From Saccharopolyspora shandongensis (GTDB lineage Bacteria > Actinomycetota > Actinomycetes > Mycobacteriales > Pseudonocardiaceae), in the NCBI RefSeq assembly GCF_900106995.1, contig NZ_FNOK01000014.1, positions 124,001 through 188,000 on the forward strand: 64,000 nucleotides of DNA. The letters run 5' to 3'. Made by a program: the position numbers and the translations under genes. Below, one piece after another: positions 41,533 to 50,833 of this stretch (positions within the stretch are counted from its first letter, which is position 1; each line of letters starts with the position of its first letter). The notes beneath the pieces were generated by a model, which saw only the letters and a program-made list of their open reading frames with translations, was not told the origin of the DNA and searched no databases.

Positions 41533-44217
41533 GTGTCAGCAGAGGGGAGCGCGGAAGCCGTGCGGGCGGTGCTGGCGGATGGCAGCGTCGTCACTGTCCG
41601 GCCACTGGCCGCCGGCGATCTCGCCGAGCTCGAACGCTTGCACGGAACGCTCTCGCCCGAGGACCGCTACTTCCGGTTCTTCGGCGTGCCTTCGGATTCG
41701 GCCATCACCCGCTTCCTGCGGAGACTGGTGGAACCCGGTGATGCGCATGTGGTGGCGCTCGGGGTGTTCACCGGGGAGCACCTGATCGGCGTCGGTCATT
41801 TCGAGGTGCTGATCCCGGAAGTCGCCGAGGTGGCATTCCTGGTCGAACACGCGAAGCACGCGCGCGGGGTGGCAACCCTGCTCCTGGAGCACCTGGTCGC
41901 GGCGGCACGGCGACGCGGCGTGCGGGCGTTCCTCGCGGAAGTGCTGGCGGAGAACTCGGCGATGCTGCGGGTGCTCCGCGACAGCGGCCTGCGGTACGAC
42001 GCCCACCTGGACGGTGCGTCGTACCAGGTGAAGGTCGCGCTGGACGCCGGGGAGCCTTACCACGCCAGGATCAGCGACCGCGAACGGATCGCGGACGTCG
42101 CCAGCCTGCGCCGGGTGCTCTGCCCGAAGTCGGTAGCGGTCGTCGGTGCGAGCCGTCGGGCGTCGGCGGTGGGAAACGCCGTGCTGCGCAACGTCATCCA
42201 CAGCGGATACACCGGAGCGATCTACGCGGTCAACCGCCACGGCGGGGACATCCACGGCCTGACCGCATTCCGGTCCGTGTCCGACCTGCCGGAAGCGCCG
42301 GAGATGGCCGTGGTGTGCGTGCCCGCCGAAGGGATCCCCGACGTTGCGGAGGAATGCGGGCGGCTCGGGGTGTGCGCGCTGGTCGTGGTGGCCGCCGGAA
42401 TCACCGGTCACCCCGCCTTCGTGGATGGCCTGCTCGCCGCCGTTCGCAGGTGGGGGATGAGGCTGGTGGGGCCGAACTGCCTCGGCGTGGTCAACTCCGA
42501 TCCTGCCGTGCGGCTGGACGCGACCTTCAGCGCTGCGGGGCTCCCAGCGGGGGAGGTGGGCATCGCCACGCAGTCCGGAGGCGTGGGCATCGCCCTGTTG
42601 GAACGGCTGGCCGACGTCGGCCTGGGCGTGTCCACCATGGTGTCCACAGGGGACAAGTACGACGTGAGCGGCAACGACCTGCTGCTGTGGTGGGAACGCG
42701 ACGAACGCACTCGGGTCGCGGTGCTTTACCTGGAATCCTTCGGCAACCCACGGAAGTTCGCGTGGCTGGCGCGGCGGATCGGCCGGACGAAGCCGCTGAT
42801 CGTACTGCGCAGCGGGGCAAGCCCGATCGCCCAGCAGGCCGCTCTCTCGCACACGGCGGCGACCTCGACGCCGCGCAGCACCCGGGATGCCTTGCTGCGG
42901 CAGACCGGCGCTATCGGGGTCGACGACCTGGCGGAACTCGCCGCGGTGCTCTGCGTGCTCAGCTGGCAGCCCCTGCCGGCCGGGCCGCGCGTGGCAGTGA
43001 TCAGCAACGCGGGCGGCCTCGGCGTGCTCGCCGCCGACGCCTGCGCTCAAGCCGGACTCGAATTCTCGGTGCTGCAGCGGGCAGAACCCGGACTCGCCGA
43101 CCTGCTGCCGGCCGAGGCAAGCGCGCGGAACCCGGTCGACACCACCGCCACGATCGACGCGGCCACCTTCTGCCGGAGCGTGGAACTCGTGCTGCGCGAT
43201 CCCGCCGTCGACGCGCTGGTCGTTCCCGTCCTGCGGACCGCGGTCAGCGACCCGGCCCCGGCCCTCGCCGACACCGTGGCCCGCGCCCGCGCGGACGGAT
43301 TCGGCAAACCAGTGCTCGTCGTGCGCGCAGGGCAGCGGGAATCGTTGGCCTCGCTCACCGCCGGTGACACCCGACTGCCGACGTTCGCCGATGCCACGTT
43401 GGCCGCCCGTGCGCTGGCCGACGTCGCCGGGTACTCCGGTTGGCTGGCCCGGCCGCGGGGTGCGGTGCCCGACCTGCCGCACATCGACGTGGCCGCCGCC
43501 CGCGGTGTCGTGGCCGGTGCGCTGGACCGAGCGCCCGGGGGAGGCTGGCTGGAACCCGGCGAGGTGCAGGAACTCCTCGCGTCCTTCGGCCTCCCGGTCG
43601 TGCCCTCGACGGTGTGCACCGATGAAGCCGAGGCACTCACCGCGTTCAACCGGCTCGGCGGCGTAGTCGTGCTCAAAGCCCTGGCGGAGGGCCTCGTGCA
43701 CAAAGGCCGAGCCGGGGGCGTGGTGCTCGCCGTGTCCACGGTCGCCGAACTGCGCGCCGGGTGGGCGCGGCTGCGGGACCGCTTCGGCAGCCGGTTCCGC
43801 GGGGTCGTGGTGCAGCCGATGGTCGAGCAGGGGCGGGAGCTCCTCGTCGGCGTGCTCAGCGAGCCGTCCTTCGGCCCGATAGTCGTCTTCGGCATGGGCG
43901 GTACCGATACCGACCTGATCGCCGACCGCAGCCGGCGCCTGGTCCCGCTCACGACCCGGGACGCCCGCGACATGCTCCACGACCTGCGGGCCGCCTCGCG
44001 GCTGTTCGGCCCCCAGGCAGAACAGCCGCTGGACGCCGACGCCGTGGTCGACGTGCTCCTGCGCACGGCCCGGATGGCGGAGCTGCTCCCCGAGGTAGCC
44101 GAAGCCGACCTCAACCCCCTGATCGCCGCCGAGCACGGGGTGCGGATCCCCGACGCGCGCATCCGGTTGGAGCCGGGCGAACCCGAGGATCCCTTCATCC
44201 GCAAGCTCCGCGTTTGA
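41533..44217 (+). CDS. GNAT acetyltransferase / ADP-forming acyl-CoA synthetase fusion (Pat-like)
   Basis: An 894-aa protein. Residues about 10-175 are a GNAT domain (HARGVATLLLEHLVAAARR). Then come a CoA-binding domain (SVAVVGASRRASAVGNAV, near 195-212), a succinyl-CoA-synthetase-like flavodoxin domain (IATQSGGVGIALL, ISNAGGLGVLAADAC) and a C-terminal ATP-grasp subdomain (VVLKALAEGLVHKGRAGGVV). The catalytic His of ADP-forming synthetases is probably the one in ALSHTAATS. Such fusions are protein lysine acetyltransferases, often of acetyl-CoA synthetase. The GNAT is N-terminal here, the reverse of the enteric Pat order. GTG start after GGGAGGGGC. Confidence 0.85.
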   Translation: MSAEGSAEAVRAVLADGSVVTVRPLAAGDLAELERLHGTLSPEDRYFRFFGVPSDSAITRFLRRLVEPGDAHVVALGVFTGEHLIGVGHFEVLIPEVAEVAFLVEHAKHARGVATLLLEHLVAAARRRGVRAFLAEVLAENSAMLRVLRDSGLRYDAHLDGASYQVKVALDAGEPYHARISDRERIADVASLRRVLCPKSVAVVGASRRASAVGNAVLRNVIHSGYTGAIYAVNRHGGDIHGLTAFRSVSDLPEAPEMAVVCVPAEGIPDVAEECGRLGVCALVVVAAGITGHPAFVDGLLAAVRRWGMRLVGPNCLGVVNSDPAVRLDATFSAAGLPAGEVGIATQSGGVGIALLERLADVGLGVSTMVSTGDKYDVSGNDLLLWWERDERTRVAVLYLESFGNPRKFAWLARRIGRTKPLIVLRSGASPIAQQAALSHTAATSTPRSTRDALLRQTGAIGVDDLAELAAVLCVLSWQPLPAGPRVAVISNAGGLGVLAADACAQAGLEFSVLQRAEPGLADLLPAEASARNPVDTTATIDAATFCRSVELVLRDPAVDALVVPVLRTAVSDPAPALADTVARARADGFGKPVLVVRAGQRESLASLTAGDTRLPTFADATLAARALADVAGYSGWLARPRGAVPDLPHIDVAAARGVVAGALDRAPGGGWLEPGEVQELLASFGLPVVPSTVCTDEAEALTAFNRLGGVVVLKALAEGLVHKGRAGGVVLAVSTVAELRAGWARLRDRFGSRFRGVVVQPMVEQGRELLVGVLSEPSFGPIVVFGMGGTDTDLIADRSRRLVPLTTRDARDMLHDLRAASRLFGPQAEQPLDADAVVDVLLRTARMAELLPEVAEADLNPLIAAEHGVRIPDARIRLEPGEPEDPFIRKLRV

Positions 44218-44304
44218 CGGAGGCGAACTCCGTGACCATCTCCCCTAGCTGGACGGCCGCGGGTGCGCGACGGTCGAGCCGGATACGGCCTTCCGGGGTG
44301 GAAC

Positions 44305-44721
44305 ATGACCGTTCAGGCAAGCGCGCTCGATCTCGCCAGCTCTCCCGTGGTGGCCGTCCGGCCCGAGCTGGACGCGATGAGCGCGCTGTACGAGATGTAC
44401 CGGCGCGACGTCCACCACCTCGCCGTGGTCGTCGACGACGACGCCTTGGGGCTGGTGAGCGCGGCGGATCTGCTGCAGGGCATCGCGGCCCAGTACCCGA
44501 AGACGTCCGCTCCGGTCGGCTCGCTGTGCCCGGTGCCGGGGCCCCGGGTGGACGCCACCGACGACATCGGCATCGCCGCGCAACGCATGATCGACGCCCA
44601 CACCGATGCCGTCCTGGTCATGCGGGACGGTCGGCTGTGCGGCGTGCTCACCGCGGTCGATCTGGTCCGCAGCATCGCCCGAACCCGTGCCGCACGACCC
44701 GAGGAGGAGGGTTCGCGATGA
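44305..44721 (+). CDS. CBS-domain pair protein
   Basis: A 138-aa protein made of two CBS motifs: ALYEMYRRDVHHLAVVVDDD and RMIDAHTDAVLVMRDGRLCGV with the conserved LVSAADLL and LTAVDLVR ends. CBS pairs bind adenosine nucleotides. It resembles Hrp1 of the mycobacterial DosR regulon in size and setting. GGGGTGG precedes the ATG. The stop overlaps the next ATG (ATGA), so it is coupled to the nitroreductase. Confidence 0.82.
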   Translation: MTVQASALDLASSPVVAVRPELDAMSALYEMYRRDVHHLAVVVDDDALGLVSAADLLQGIAAQYPKTSAPVGSLCPVPGPRVDATDDIGIAAQRMIDAHTDAVLVMRDGRLCGVLTAVDLVRSIARTRAARPEEEGSR

Positions 44722-45665
44722 GCGTCGCCAGGGCCGAGGCCGACGGCGGGCGGGACTCGTGGTCGGCGGCCGAGTCCGCTGTCCTCGCTGAATCCGTCCA
44801 CTGTGCACCGTCGGTGCACAACACCCGCCCGTGGGAACTGGCGCTCCACGGGCGGACCGCCGAGCTCCGAGAACGAACGGTTCTGGCGGCCCAGCACGAC
44901 CCCGAAGGGCGCGACCGGCGCATCTCCCTCGGCGCGGCGCTGGCGAACCTGGCTCTGGCCATCCGCGGGCTGGGGTGGGCCGCCGAGGCGGCGACCGGTT
45001 CCGCCGACGACCTGGTGACCGCCACCGTCGTGGGCACCCGCCGATCGCGGCCGACCGATGCGGAGAACCGCCGACGCCGCGTCTTGGCCGACCGCCGAAG
45101 CCACCGGCACTCCTTCGACCGGCGAGAACTCCCCGACGGCATCCGCGACGCCCTGCTGGATGCGCTCGCGGCGCCCGGCGTGACCGGCCGGTGGATCTCC
45201 GGTCCCGACGAGGCGTTGGCCGTCGCGCGGTTGCTTGACTACGCGGCCCGTGTTTTCCGCGACAACGCCGAATACCAACGTGACCTGACCCTGTGGGCCA
45301 CCCCGCGCGGTAGTGGCGTGCGACCCGATGCGTTCGGCGCGGAAGGACTGGCGGCGGTCGGCTTGACCACGTCTCGCACGCGGCTGCCCGACGAGTCCCT
45401 GCTCGCCGACCGGATCCAGCGGGAGGCGGTGCTCGTCATCGCGACGAGTGCCGATACCCCGCAGGACCACGTCCGGGCCGGAGCAGCGATGGAGCAGGCC
45501 TGGCTGGAGGCGGCGAGCCGAGACCTGGCCGCCTCCGTCATGACGCAACCGCTGCACCTGGAGGAGGTGCGCACCGGCTTGGCACAGCGCCTCGGCCTCA
45601 CCGCGGTGCCGCAGATGCTGATGCGATTCGGCCTGCCCGTGGAACCGGAGGTGGGGGATCGATGA
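44718..45665 (+). CDS. Acg-like nitroreductase-family protein
   Basis: A 315-aa protein with the diagnostic motif APSVHNTRPW near residue 30 of the Acg/Rv2032 branch of nitroreductases. In Acg a lid covers the FMN and the protein may store flavin rather than reduce nitro groups. An internal duplication is suggested by the two-domain length. It overlaps both neighbours by ATGA, in a CBS-Acg-Usp string identical in theme to the DosR regulon. Flavin binding is inferred. Confidence 0.82.
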   Translation: MSVARAEADGGRDSWSAAESAVLAESVHCAPSVHNTRPWELALHGRTAELRERTVLAAQHDPEGRDRRISLGAALANLALAIRGLGWAAEAATGSADDLVTATVVGTRRSRPTDAENRRRRVLADRRSHRHSFDRRELPDGIRDALLDALAAPGVTGRWISGPDEALAVARLLDYAARVFRDNAEYQRDLTLWATPRGSGVRPDAFGAEGLAAVGLTTSRTRLPDESLLADRIQREAVLVIATSADTPQDHVRAGAAMEQAWLEAASRDLAASVMTQPLHLEEVRTGLAQRLGLTAVPQMLMRFGLPVEPEVGDR

Positions 45666-46546
45666 CCGCAGCGCAGGAGAAACCGGTAGTCGTGGGCATC
45701 GACGGTTCGTCGGCGGCGCTGGACGCCGCGCGCTGGGCCGCCGCCGAGGCCAACCGCCGAGGCACCTGGCTGCGCGTGGTCTTCGCAGACGTCCTCGCCC
45801 AGACGTACCTGCCGGAGCTGCCGACGACACCGGTGCCCGAAACGTACGCGAAAGCCATGGCGAGGCAAGCCGAGCAGTGGCTGCACCGGGCCAAGGGAGA
45901 AGCAACCGCAGCGGCCCCGGGGCTGGAGGTGCGGACCTTCGTGGTCGCCGGCGGCGCCATACCCGTGCTCGTCGCCGAGTCGCAGCACGCGCAGCTCGCC
46001 GTCGTCGGCCGCAGCGGCCTCGGCAGCTTCGCCGAACTCCTCGTCGGGTCGGTCGCGATCGGCCTGTGCGCGCACGGCCATTGCTCGGTCGCAGTGGTGC
46101 GGCGGCCGCGGGTGGAAGCCCCCGACGCCCCCGTCGTCGTCGGCGTGGACGGCACACCGGCCGGGGAAATCATGCTGACGACGGCATTCGAGGAAGCCGC
46201 GATGCGCGGTGCCGCTCTCGAAGCCGTCCACGCCTGGCACGCGGTCGGCACCGAGCAAGCCTGGTACAGCTTCCACGCCGAGGGCCGCGCAGCGGCGGTC
46301 CAGCAGGAGGAGGAGCGCATCCTCGCCGAGCACCTCGCGAGCTGGCACGAGAAGTACCCCCAGGTCGAGGTCCGCCGCATCGTGGCGAACGGCAAACCGG
46401 CACGCGTCCTGCTCGAACACGCGCAGCACGCGCAGGTGGTGATCGTGGGAGCACGCGGGCGCGGTGCGTTCACCGGTCTGGTGCTGGGTTCGACGAGTCA
46501 GCAGTTGGTGCACCACGCACCGTGCCCGCTCATCGTGGCGCGCTGA
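45662..46546 (+). CDS. Universal stress protein, tandem domains
   Basis: A 294-aa two-domain Usp. The first domain begins KPVVVGIDGSSAALDAARWA and its site is GRSGLGSFAELLVGSVA; the second has VVVGVDGTPAGEIM and GARGRGAFTGLVLGSTS. Both ATP motifs are complete. The ATG overlaps the nitroreductase stop, so it belongs to the 41533-49874 operon-like series. Confidence 0.9.
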   Translation: MTAAQEKPVVVGIDGSSAALDAARWAAAEANRRGTWLRVVFADVLAQTYLPELPTTPVPETYAKAMARQAEQWLHRAKGEATAAAPGLEVRTFVVAGGAIPVLVAESQHAQLAVVGRSGLGSFAELLVGSVAIGLCAHGHCSVAVVRRPRVEAPDAPVVVGVDGTPAGEIMLTTAFEEAAMRGAALEAVHAWHAVGTEQAWYSFHAEGRAAAVQQEEERILAEHLASWHEKYPQVEVRRIVANGKPARVLLEHAQHAQVVIVGARGRGAFTGLVLGSTSQQLVHHAPCPLIVAR

Positions 46547-46568
46547 ACGAGCAGAGGAGGCGAGCGTG

Positions 46569-46817
46569 ATGCCTTACGGCTACGGCTGGGGTATGTGGGG
46601 CCTGGCGATGACGACGGTGAGCATGGTCCTGTTCTGGGCGCTCGTCATCGCGGCGATCATCGCGCTGGTTCGCTACCTGCAGCGCACTGGGCGGGGCGAC
46701 CGCGACACCGGCACGGCCGAAGAGCTGCTGGCGGAGCGCTTCGCCCGCGGGGAGATCGACGAGGAGGAGTACCGGCGCCGGATGACGGCACTGGCCGAAC
46801 GCAGACGCCGGAGATGA
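46569..46817 (+). CDS. Small membrane protein with C-terminal SHOCT domain
   Basis: An 82-aa protein with one transmembrane helix (SMVLFWALVIAAIIALVRYL) after a short Gly/Tyr/Trp-rich N-terminus, and a SHOCT motif (AEELLAERFARGEIDEEEYR) at the C-terminus. SHOCT motifs are short oligomerisation elements common in small actinobacterial membrane proteins. GAGGAGG precedes; a GTG one codon earlier is also possible. Function unknown. Confidence 0.8.
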   Translation: MPYGYGWGMWGLAMTTVSMVLFWALVIAAIIALVRYLQRTGRGDRDTGTAEELLAERFARGEIDEEEYRRRMTALAERRRRR

Positions 46818-46869
46818 CGGCCGGATCCGGTGTTGCGGTGCCGGAATCCGATTCCAACGGGGAGAACGC

Positions 46870-47760
46870 GTGATGAGGTGCGTGCTCGCAGGCGTTGACG
46901 GCTCGACCGAGGCCGCAACGGCAGCTCTGTGGGCGGCCGGCGAAGCCGCGTTGCGAGGTGCGCCGCTGCGGTTGGTGGCGGTCGTGGCCGGCGGAGACAA
47001 CTCGCAAGCGCGCGACATCGTGCGCGACGCCGGCGAGTGGTGCCGGCGTGAGCATCGCGAGATCGACGTCGCCGAAGAGGTGGTGCGCGGTTTCCCGCCG
47101 GCCGAACTGGTCCGGGAGTCCGTCGACGCGCAGCTGGTCGTCGTCGGCTCGCGGGGCCGGGGCGCCGTCGCCGAGACGCTGCTGGGTTCGGTGAGCAGGG
47201 CGGTCGCGGAGCGAGCGAGTTGCCCGGCCGTGGTCGTTCCGCGGTGCCGGACCAGCTTCGCGCTGGGGCCGGTGGTGCTGGGCGTGGCGGACCCGCCGTT
47301 GGGTGCGGCGGCCGTCGCGTTCGCCTTCGCGGAAGCCGCCCTCCGGAGCACCTCGCTGCTGGCGGTGCACGTGTGGCGGCCGGTCGCCGGCCGCCATTCC
47401 CGGATCGAGGCCGAAACCAGGGCGACGCGGTCCGCAGTGGACGATGTCCGGAGCGGGCTGGCGGTGGACCTGGCCGGCTGGACGACGAAGTACCCGGATG
47501 TCCAGCCGGGCTTGGACGTTCGCTACGGCGAGCCGGCCGGGGAGTTGTGCCGGGCCGCTTCTTCGGCCCAGCTGCTGGTGCTCGGCCACCGCGGCACGGT
47601 CTTCGGTTTCGGTTCGGTCGCCCACGGCGTCCTGCACCGCGCGGACTGCCCGGTCGTCATCGTCGGCGAAACCCACCACGGCGAGGACGTCGTTTTCTTC
47701 GATGAGCGGAGGAGGGCCGATGAAGGACAAGACCGACAGGACGCGGATTCAGCCCCCTGA
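46870..47760 (+). CDS. Universal stress protein, tandem domains, second site degenerate
   Basis: A 296-aa Usp. The first domain has a complete site (GSRGRGAVAETLLGSVS). In the second domain the site reads GHRGTVFGFGSVAHG, which lacks the regular G-x2-G-x9-G-S spacing, and it opens VVLGVADPPLG instead of GVDGS. The C-terminal half probably binds no ATP. GTG (46870) or ATG (46873) follows GGGGAG. Its 3-prime end overlaps the next gene by 41 bases. Confidence 0.85.
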   Translation: MMRCVLAGVDGSTEAATAALWAAGEAALRGAPLRLVAVVAGGDNSQARDIVRDAGEWCRREHREIDVAEEVVRGFPPAELVRESVDAQLVVVGSRGRGAVAETLLGSVSRAVAERASCPAVVVPRCRTSFALGPVVLGVADPPLGAAAVAFAFAEAALRSTSLLAVHVWRPVAGRHSRIEAETRATRSAVDDVRSGLAVDLAGWTTKYPDVQPGLDVRYGEPAGELCRAASSAQLLVLGHRGTVFGFGSVAHGVLHRADCPVVIVGETHHGEDVVFFDERRRADEGQDRQDADSAP

Positions 47761-48358
47761 CACGGCTTCGGCAGAGTGGGAGGTCACGGAGCGCTCGGTG
47801 AGCGTCGACGACTTCGCGGCCCGCTACGACGTGGGCGCGGCCGAGCACCTGGTCGTCGACGCGCCGCCGGAGGTGGTGTACCGCTCGCTGCGCCATCTCG
47901 ACCTGCTCACCATCGGGTCGCGAACGGCGGATCTGGCTATGTGGGTGCGGGGACTGCCGGAGCGGCTCAAACGCCGCGTTCCGCCTCGGGCGCCGACCCG
48001 CCTGACCTACGACGACCTATGTGCGAGCGGCGACTGGGTGTTGCTCGGGGAACGGCCGGGCCAGGAGGTCGTTTTCGGTGCGGTGGGCAGGTTCTGGACG
48101 CCGATCGTGCGCATGGAGGAGGTGACCGCCGAGGAGTTCGCCGAGTACGGCAAGCCCGGCCGGGGAAAGATCGTGGCGTCATTCTCGGTGCGCCCCTACG
48201 GCCGCCGAGGAAGCCTGGCCACCTACGACATCCGCACCACGCTCGACGACCCGATCACGCGGCGGATCTTCGCGCTGTACTGGCGGACGGTGTCGCCGTT
48301 CGTCAAGTCCATCATGCGGGCCACCCTGCGCGCCGCGGCCGGGCGTGCGCGGTTGTGA
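47720..48358 (+). CDS. SRPBCC-like lipid-binding-fold protein
   Basis: A 212-aa protein with the pattern of a START/SRPBCC domain: AAEHLVVDAPPEVVYRSLRH at the N-terminus, a middle strand EVVFGAVGRFWTP and a C-terminal helix FVKSIMRATLRAAAGRA. Such folds bind hydrophobic ligands. The strong site GGAGGAGGG precedes the ATG inside the upstream Usp gene. No ligand can be assigned. The stress operon context suggests a role in membrane or lipid signal handling, as inference. Confidence 0.65.
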   Translation: MKDKTDRTRIQPPDTASAEWEVTERSVSVDDFAARYDVGAAEHLVVDAPPEVVYRSLRHLDLLTIGSRTADLAMWVRGLPERLKRRVPPRAPTRLTYDDLCASGDWVLLGERPGQEVVFGAVGRFWTPIVRMEEVTAEEFAEYGKPGRGKIVASFSVRPYGRRGSLATYDIRTTLDDPITRRIFALYWRTVSPFVKSIMRATLRAAAGRARL

Positions 48359-48461
48359 ACGTTGCTTCCAGTGAGGAAACGGTTGCGTGGCAACGGGAAT
48401 GGGACGTTGTTGAACCGAAGTGGACTCAGCTCGCGCTGAGGCAGGGGACGAGGTGGGAACC

Positions 48462-48968
48462 GTGACCGGCTACGGGGTTCTCGTGGTGGGAGTGGACGGA
48501 TCGGATGCGAGCGCGCGGGCGCTGCGCTGGGCCCTCGCCGAAGGACGACGGCGGTGCGCGCCGGTGCACACGGTCATGGCCTGGACGCCGCATGCCGTGC
48601 TCGCCGGGCCGGGCCCGATGCTGATGAGCCCCGGGCTGGCTCCGCACCACGTGCGGGATCAGCACTGGGAGGACCTGAAGAGCTTGGTGCGCGGCTGCAT
48701 GGGCGCCACCACGACGCCGGAAGTGCACACCGAGCTGGTCGAGGGCGATGCCGCCGAGGTGCTGGCCGAGCGGGCCGCCCACGCCGCGATGCTGGTGCTG
48801 GGCGATCGCGGGCACGGACGGGTCGCCGACGCGATCCTGGGCAGCACCGCGCTGCGGTGCATCCACCGGGCCCGATGCCCGGTGCTGGTCATCCCCGAGG
48901 GAATGCCGGAGCAGACCGGGGACGACGCGCAGGCCGGCGTGGCCTCCCTCGATCCCGCGCTCGATTAG
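48462..48968 (+). CDS. Universal stress protein, single domain
   Basis: A 168-aa Usp: VLVVGVDGSDASARALRWALAE and the site GDRGHGRVADAILGSTA. The GTG at 48462 follows AGGTGGG. The 100-base gap before it holds a small inverted repeat GTTGC-GTG-GCAAC (48382-48394) that might be regulatory. Confidence 0.85.
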   Translation: MTGYGVLVVGVDGSDASARALRWALAEGRRRCAPVHTVMAWTPHAVLAGPGPMLMSPGLAPHHVRDQHWEDLKSLVRGCMGATTTPEVHTELVEGDAAEVLAERAAHAAMLVLGDRGHGRVADAILGSTALRCIHRARCPVLVIPEGMPEQTGDDAQAGVASLDPALD

Positions 48969-48986
48969 GTTGAGGGGAGAGAACGG

Positions 48987-49874
48987 ATGACCGAGACCAG
49001 CCGCAAGGCGGTGGTGGCGGGCTTCGACCTGACGGAGCCCTCTCGCCGGGCTGTGTGGTGGGCAGCACGCGAGGCATCCAGCCGTCGTCGGCCGCTGCTG
49101 CTCGTGCACGTGCTCACGTGGCCTTTCGAGGAGCACACCCCGATCAAGGTGCCGGGCGAAGGCGACGTGCTGGAGCCGCTGCAGAAGATCCTGCGGCACG
49201 AACTCGCGCAACTGGTCGCCGGCTGCCAGGAGATCGACGCGGAACTGGAAGTGCACAGCAGCATGCCGTTCGGGGATCCGGCGGAGGTGCTGGGGGACAT
49301 GGCACGGGAGGCCGAGGTGCTGGTGCTCGGCGGGCCGCGCATCGAGGTGGAGCTCGGGGTGCTGGGCTCGATGTCGGCGGAACTGCTGACCCGGCGCACC
49401 GGGGCGCCCGTCGTCGTGGTCCGCGGTGACCGCGAGCAGCCCGGCTCGGGGCCGGTCGTCGTCGGCGTCGACGGCTCCCGGGCCAGCCGCCAGGCCATCG
49501 ATTTCGCCTACGACTTCGCCTCCCGCCACGGCGGCGAGCTCGTCGCGGTGCACGCCTGGAGCGATCTGCCGCTGGACCCCTTCGCCCGCATCCAGCAGTG
49601 GGAGCTGCCCTGGAGCGAGGTGCGCGAGACAGCAGAGGAAGTGCTCGCCGCTTCCCTGGCGGGACTGGGCGAGCGGTATCCCGATGTCAGCGTTCGGCGG
49701 GCGGTGACGCCGGAAAAGCCCGCCGAGGCCTTGATGCGGGAGGCCCAGGAGGCGAGCCTGCTGGTCGTGGGGAGTCATGGGCGGGGGCGCATCCGGCGCA
49801 GCCTGCTCGGCTCGGTGAGCCACGCGGTCGTCAACCGAGCGTCCTGCCCGGTCGCGGTCCTGCGAGCCGGGTAA
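48987..49874 (+). CDS. Universal stress protein, tandem domains, first site degenerate
   Basis: A 295-aa Usp. The second domain is regular (VVVGVDGSRASRQAIDFA, GSHGRGRIRRSLLGSVS). The first opens VVAGFDLTEPSRRAVWWA and has GGPRIEVELGVLGSMS, where Gly-x2-Gly is lost, so probably only the C-terminal domain binds ATP. GGGGAGAG precedes the ATG. It is the last plus-strand gene of the series and is convergent with another Usp. Confidence 0.88.
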   Translation: MTETSRKAVVAGFDLTEPSRRAVWWAAREASSRRRPLLLVHVLTWPFEEHTPIKVPGEGDVLEPLQKILRHELAQLVAGCQEIDAELEVHSSMPFGDPAEVLGDMAREAEVLVLGGPRIEVELGVLGSMSAELLTRRTGAPVVVVRGDREQPGSGPVVVGVDGSRASRQAIDFAYDFASRHGGELVAVHAWSDLPLDPFARIQQWELPWSEVRETAEEVLAASLAGLGERYPDVSVRRAVTPEKPAEALMREAQEASLLVVGSHGRGRIRRSLLGSVSHAVVNRASCPVAVLRAG

Positions 49875-49895
49875 CGCCGCCTACCGGGTCACCAC

Positions 49896-50726
49896 TCACG
49901 ACGTCACGCCGCCGGCCCGGACGACGGCGACCGGGCAGGAGGCGTGGTGCAGCACGCCGGCGGCGACCGATCCCAGCAGCAGTCCGGTGAATCCGCCGCG
50001 CCCCCGGTGCCCGACGACGAGCAGCCGCGCATCCTCGGCCGCGGCGGCGAGCTCGGCCACCGGGTGCCCCCGCTGCGCTACCTTGCGAACGGGCACGTCC
50101 GGATAGGACTCGGTCCACCCGGCGAGTTGCTCGGCCACGCCACGCAGCGCTTCGTCGCGCAGGTCGGCCAGTTCGTACTGCATGCGGGGCACGACCGGCG
50201 CGTACTCGACGTCCTGCCACACCTGCACGGCCACGAGCTCGGATCCGTACCGGGAAGCGGCGTCGAACGCGTACCGCAGGGCAGCGCCGCTGTGCGGGGA
50301 GTTGTCCACCCCGACGACCACCGCGCCGCTGTCCCGGTGGTCCCGGACCACGACGACCGGGCATTGCGCGTGGGCGGCGACTTTGGCGCTGACCGAGCCC
50401 AGCAGGGTCGCGGCCAGCGTGCTCCGCCCGCGTGAACCGACCACGATTAGCTCGGCCTCGTCGGCGAGCTGCAGCAGGACGTCCGCGGGAGCGCCGGGCT
50501 CGACGCCCGAGGAGACCGCCAGCCTCGGATGCCGGTCCGCGGTCTGCTCCGCCACGGGCCCGACGATCTCCCACGCCTCGTCGTCCCGCGCCGGATCACC
50601 GGACACTATCACGAAGTGCACCTGCTTGGCGTGCCTCAGATCGGCCTCTTCCGCGGCCCACGCGGCAGCCGTCAGCGACGATTCGGAGCCGTCCACCCCG
50701 ACGACCACCCGCCCGCTCGATTCCAT
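49896..50726 (-). CDS. Universal stress protein, tandem domains
   Basis: A 276-aa Usp with two complete domains: RVVVGVDGSESSLTAAAWA / GSRGRSTLAATLLGSVS and VVVGVDNSPHSGAALRYA / GHRGRGGFTGLLLGSVA. GGGGAGG precedes the ATG. It lies downstream of the GH65 gene on the same strand with a 107-base gap. Confidence 0.9.
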   Translation of the reverse strand: MESSGRVVVGVDGSESSLTAAAWAAEEADLRHAKQVHFVIVSGDPARDDEAWEIVGPVAEQTADRHPRLAVSSGVEPGAPADVLLQLADEAELIVVGSRGRSTLAATLLGSVSAKVAAHAQCPVVVVRDHRDSGAVVVGVDNSPHSGAALRYAFDAASRYGSELVAVQVWQDVEYAPVVPRMQYELADLRDEALRGVAEQLAGWTESYPDVPVRKVAQRGHPVAELAAAAEDARLLVVGHRGRGGFTGLLLGSVAAGVLHHASCPVAVVRAGGVTS

Positions 50727-50833
50727 GCCGGACCTCCCCGCGTCACCTCACCAGGCAAGCCCTGCGGGCGTCGCAGCCGCTAGGGGCCAACGGCTCTCGC
50801 GGTTCGTCGAACGCGTGGCCATCGCTGGCGGCG

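Noticed and set aside
41536..44136. 866-codon minus-strand frame opposite the GNAT/acyl-CoA synthetase
   Set aside because: A His/Arg/Gly-rich shadow; the plus strand carries complete GNAT, CoA-binding and ATP-grasp motifs.
48382..48394. Inverted repeat GTTGC-GTG-GCAAC as an operator
   Set aside because: Short arms and no second copy in the window; chance cannot be excluded, so it is only mentioned with the adjacent Usp gene.
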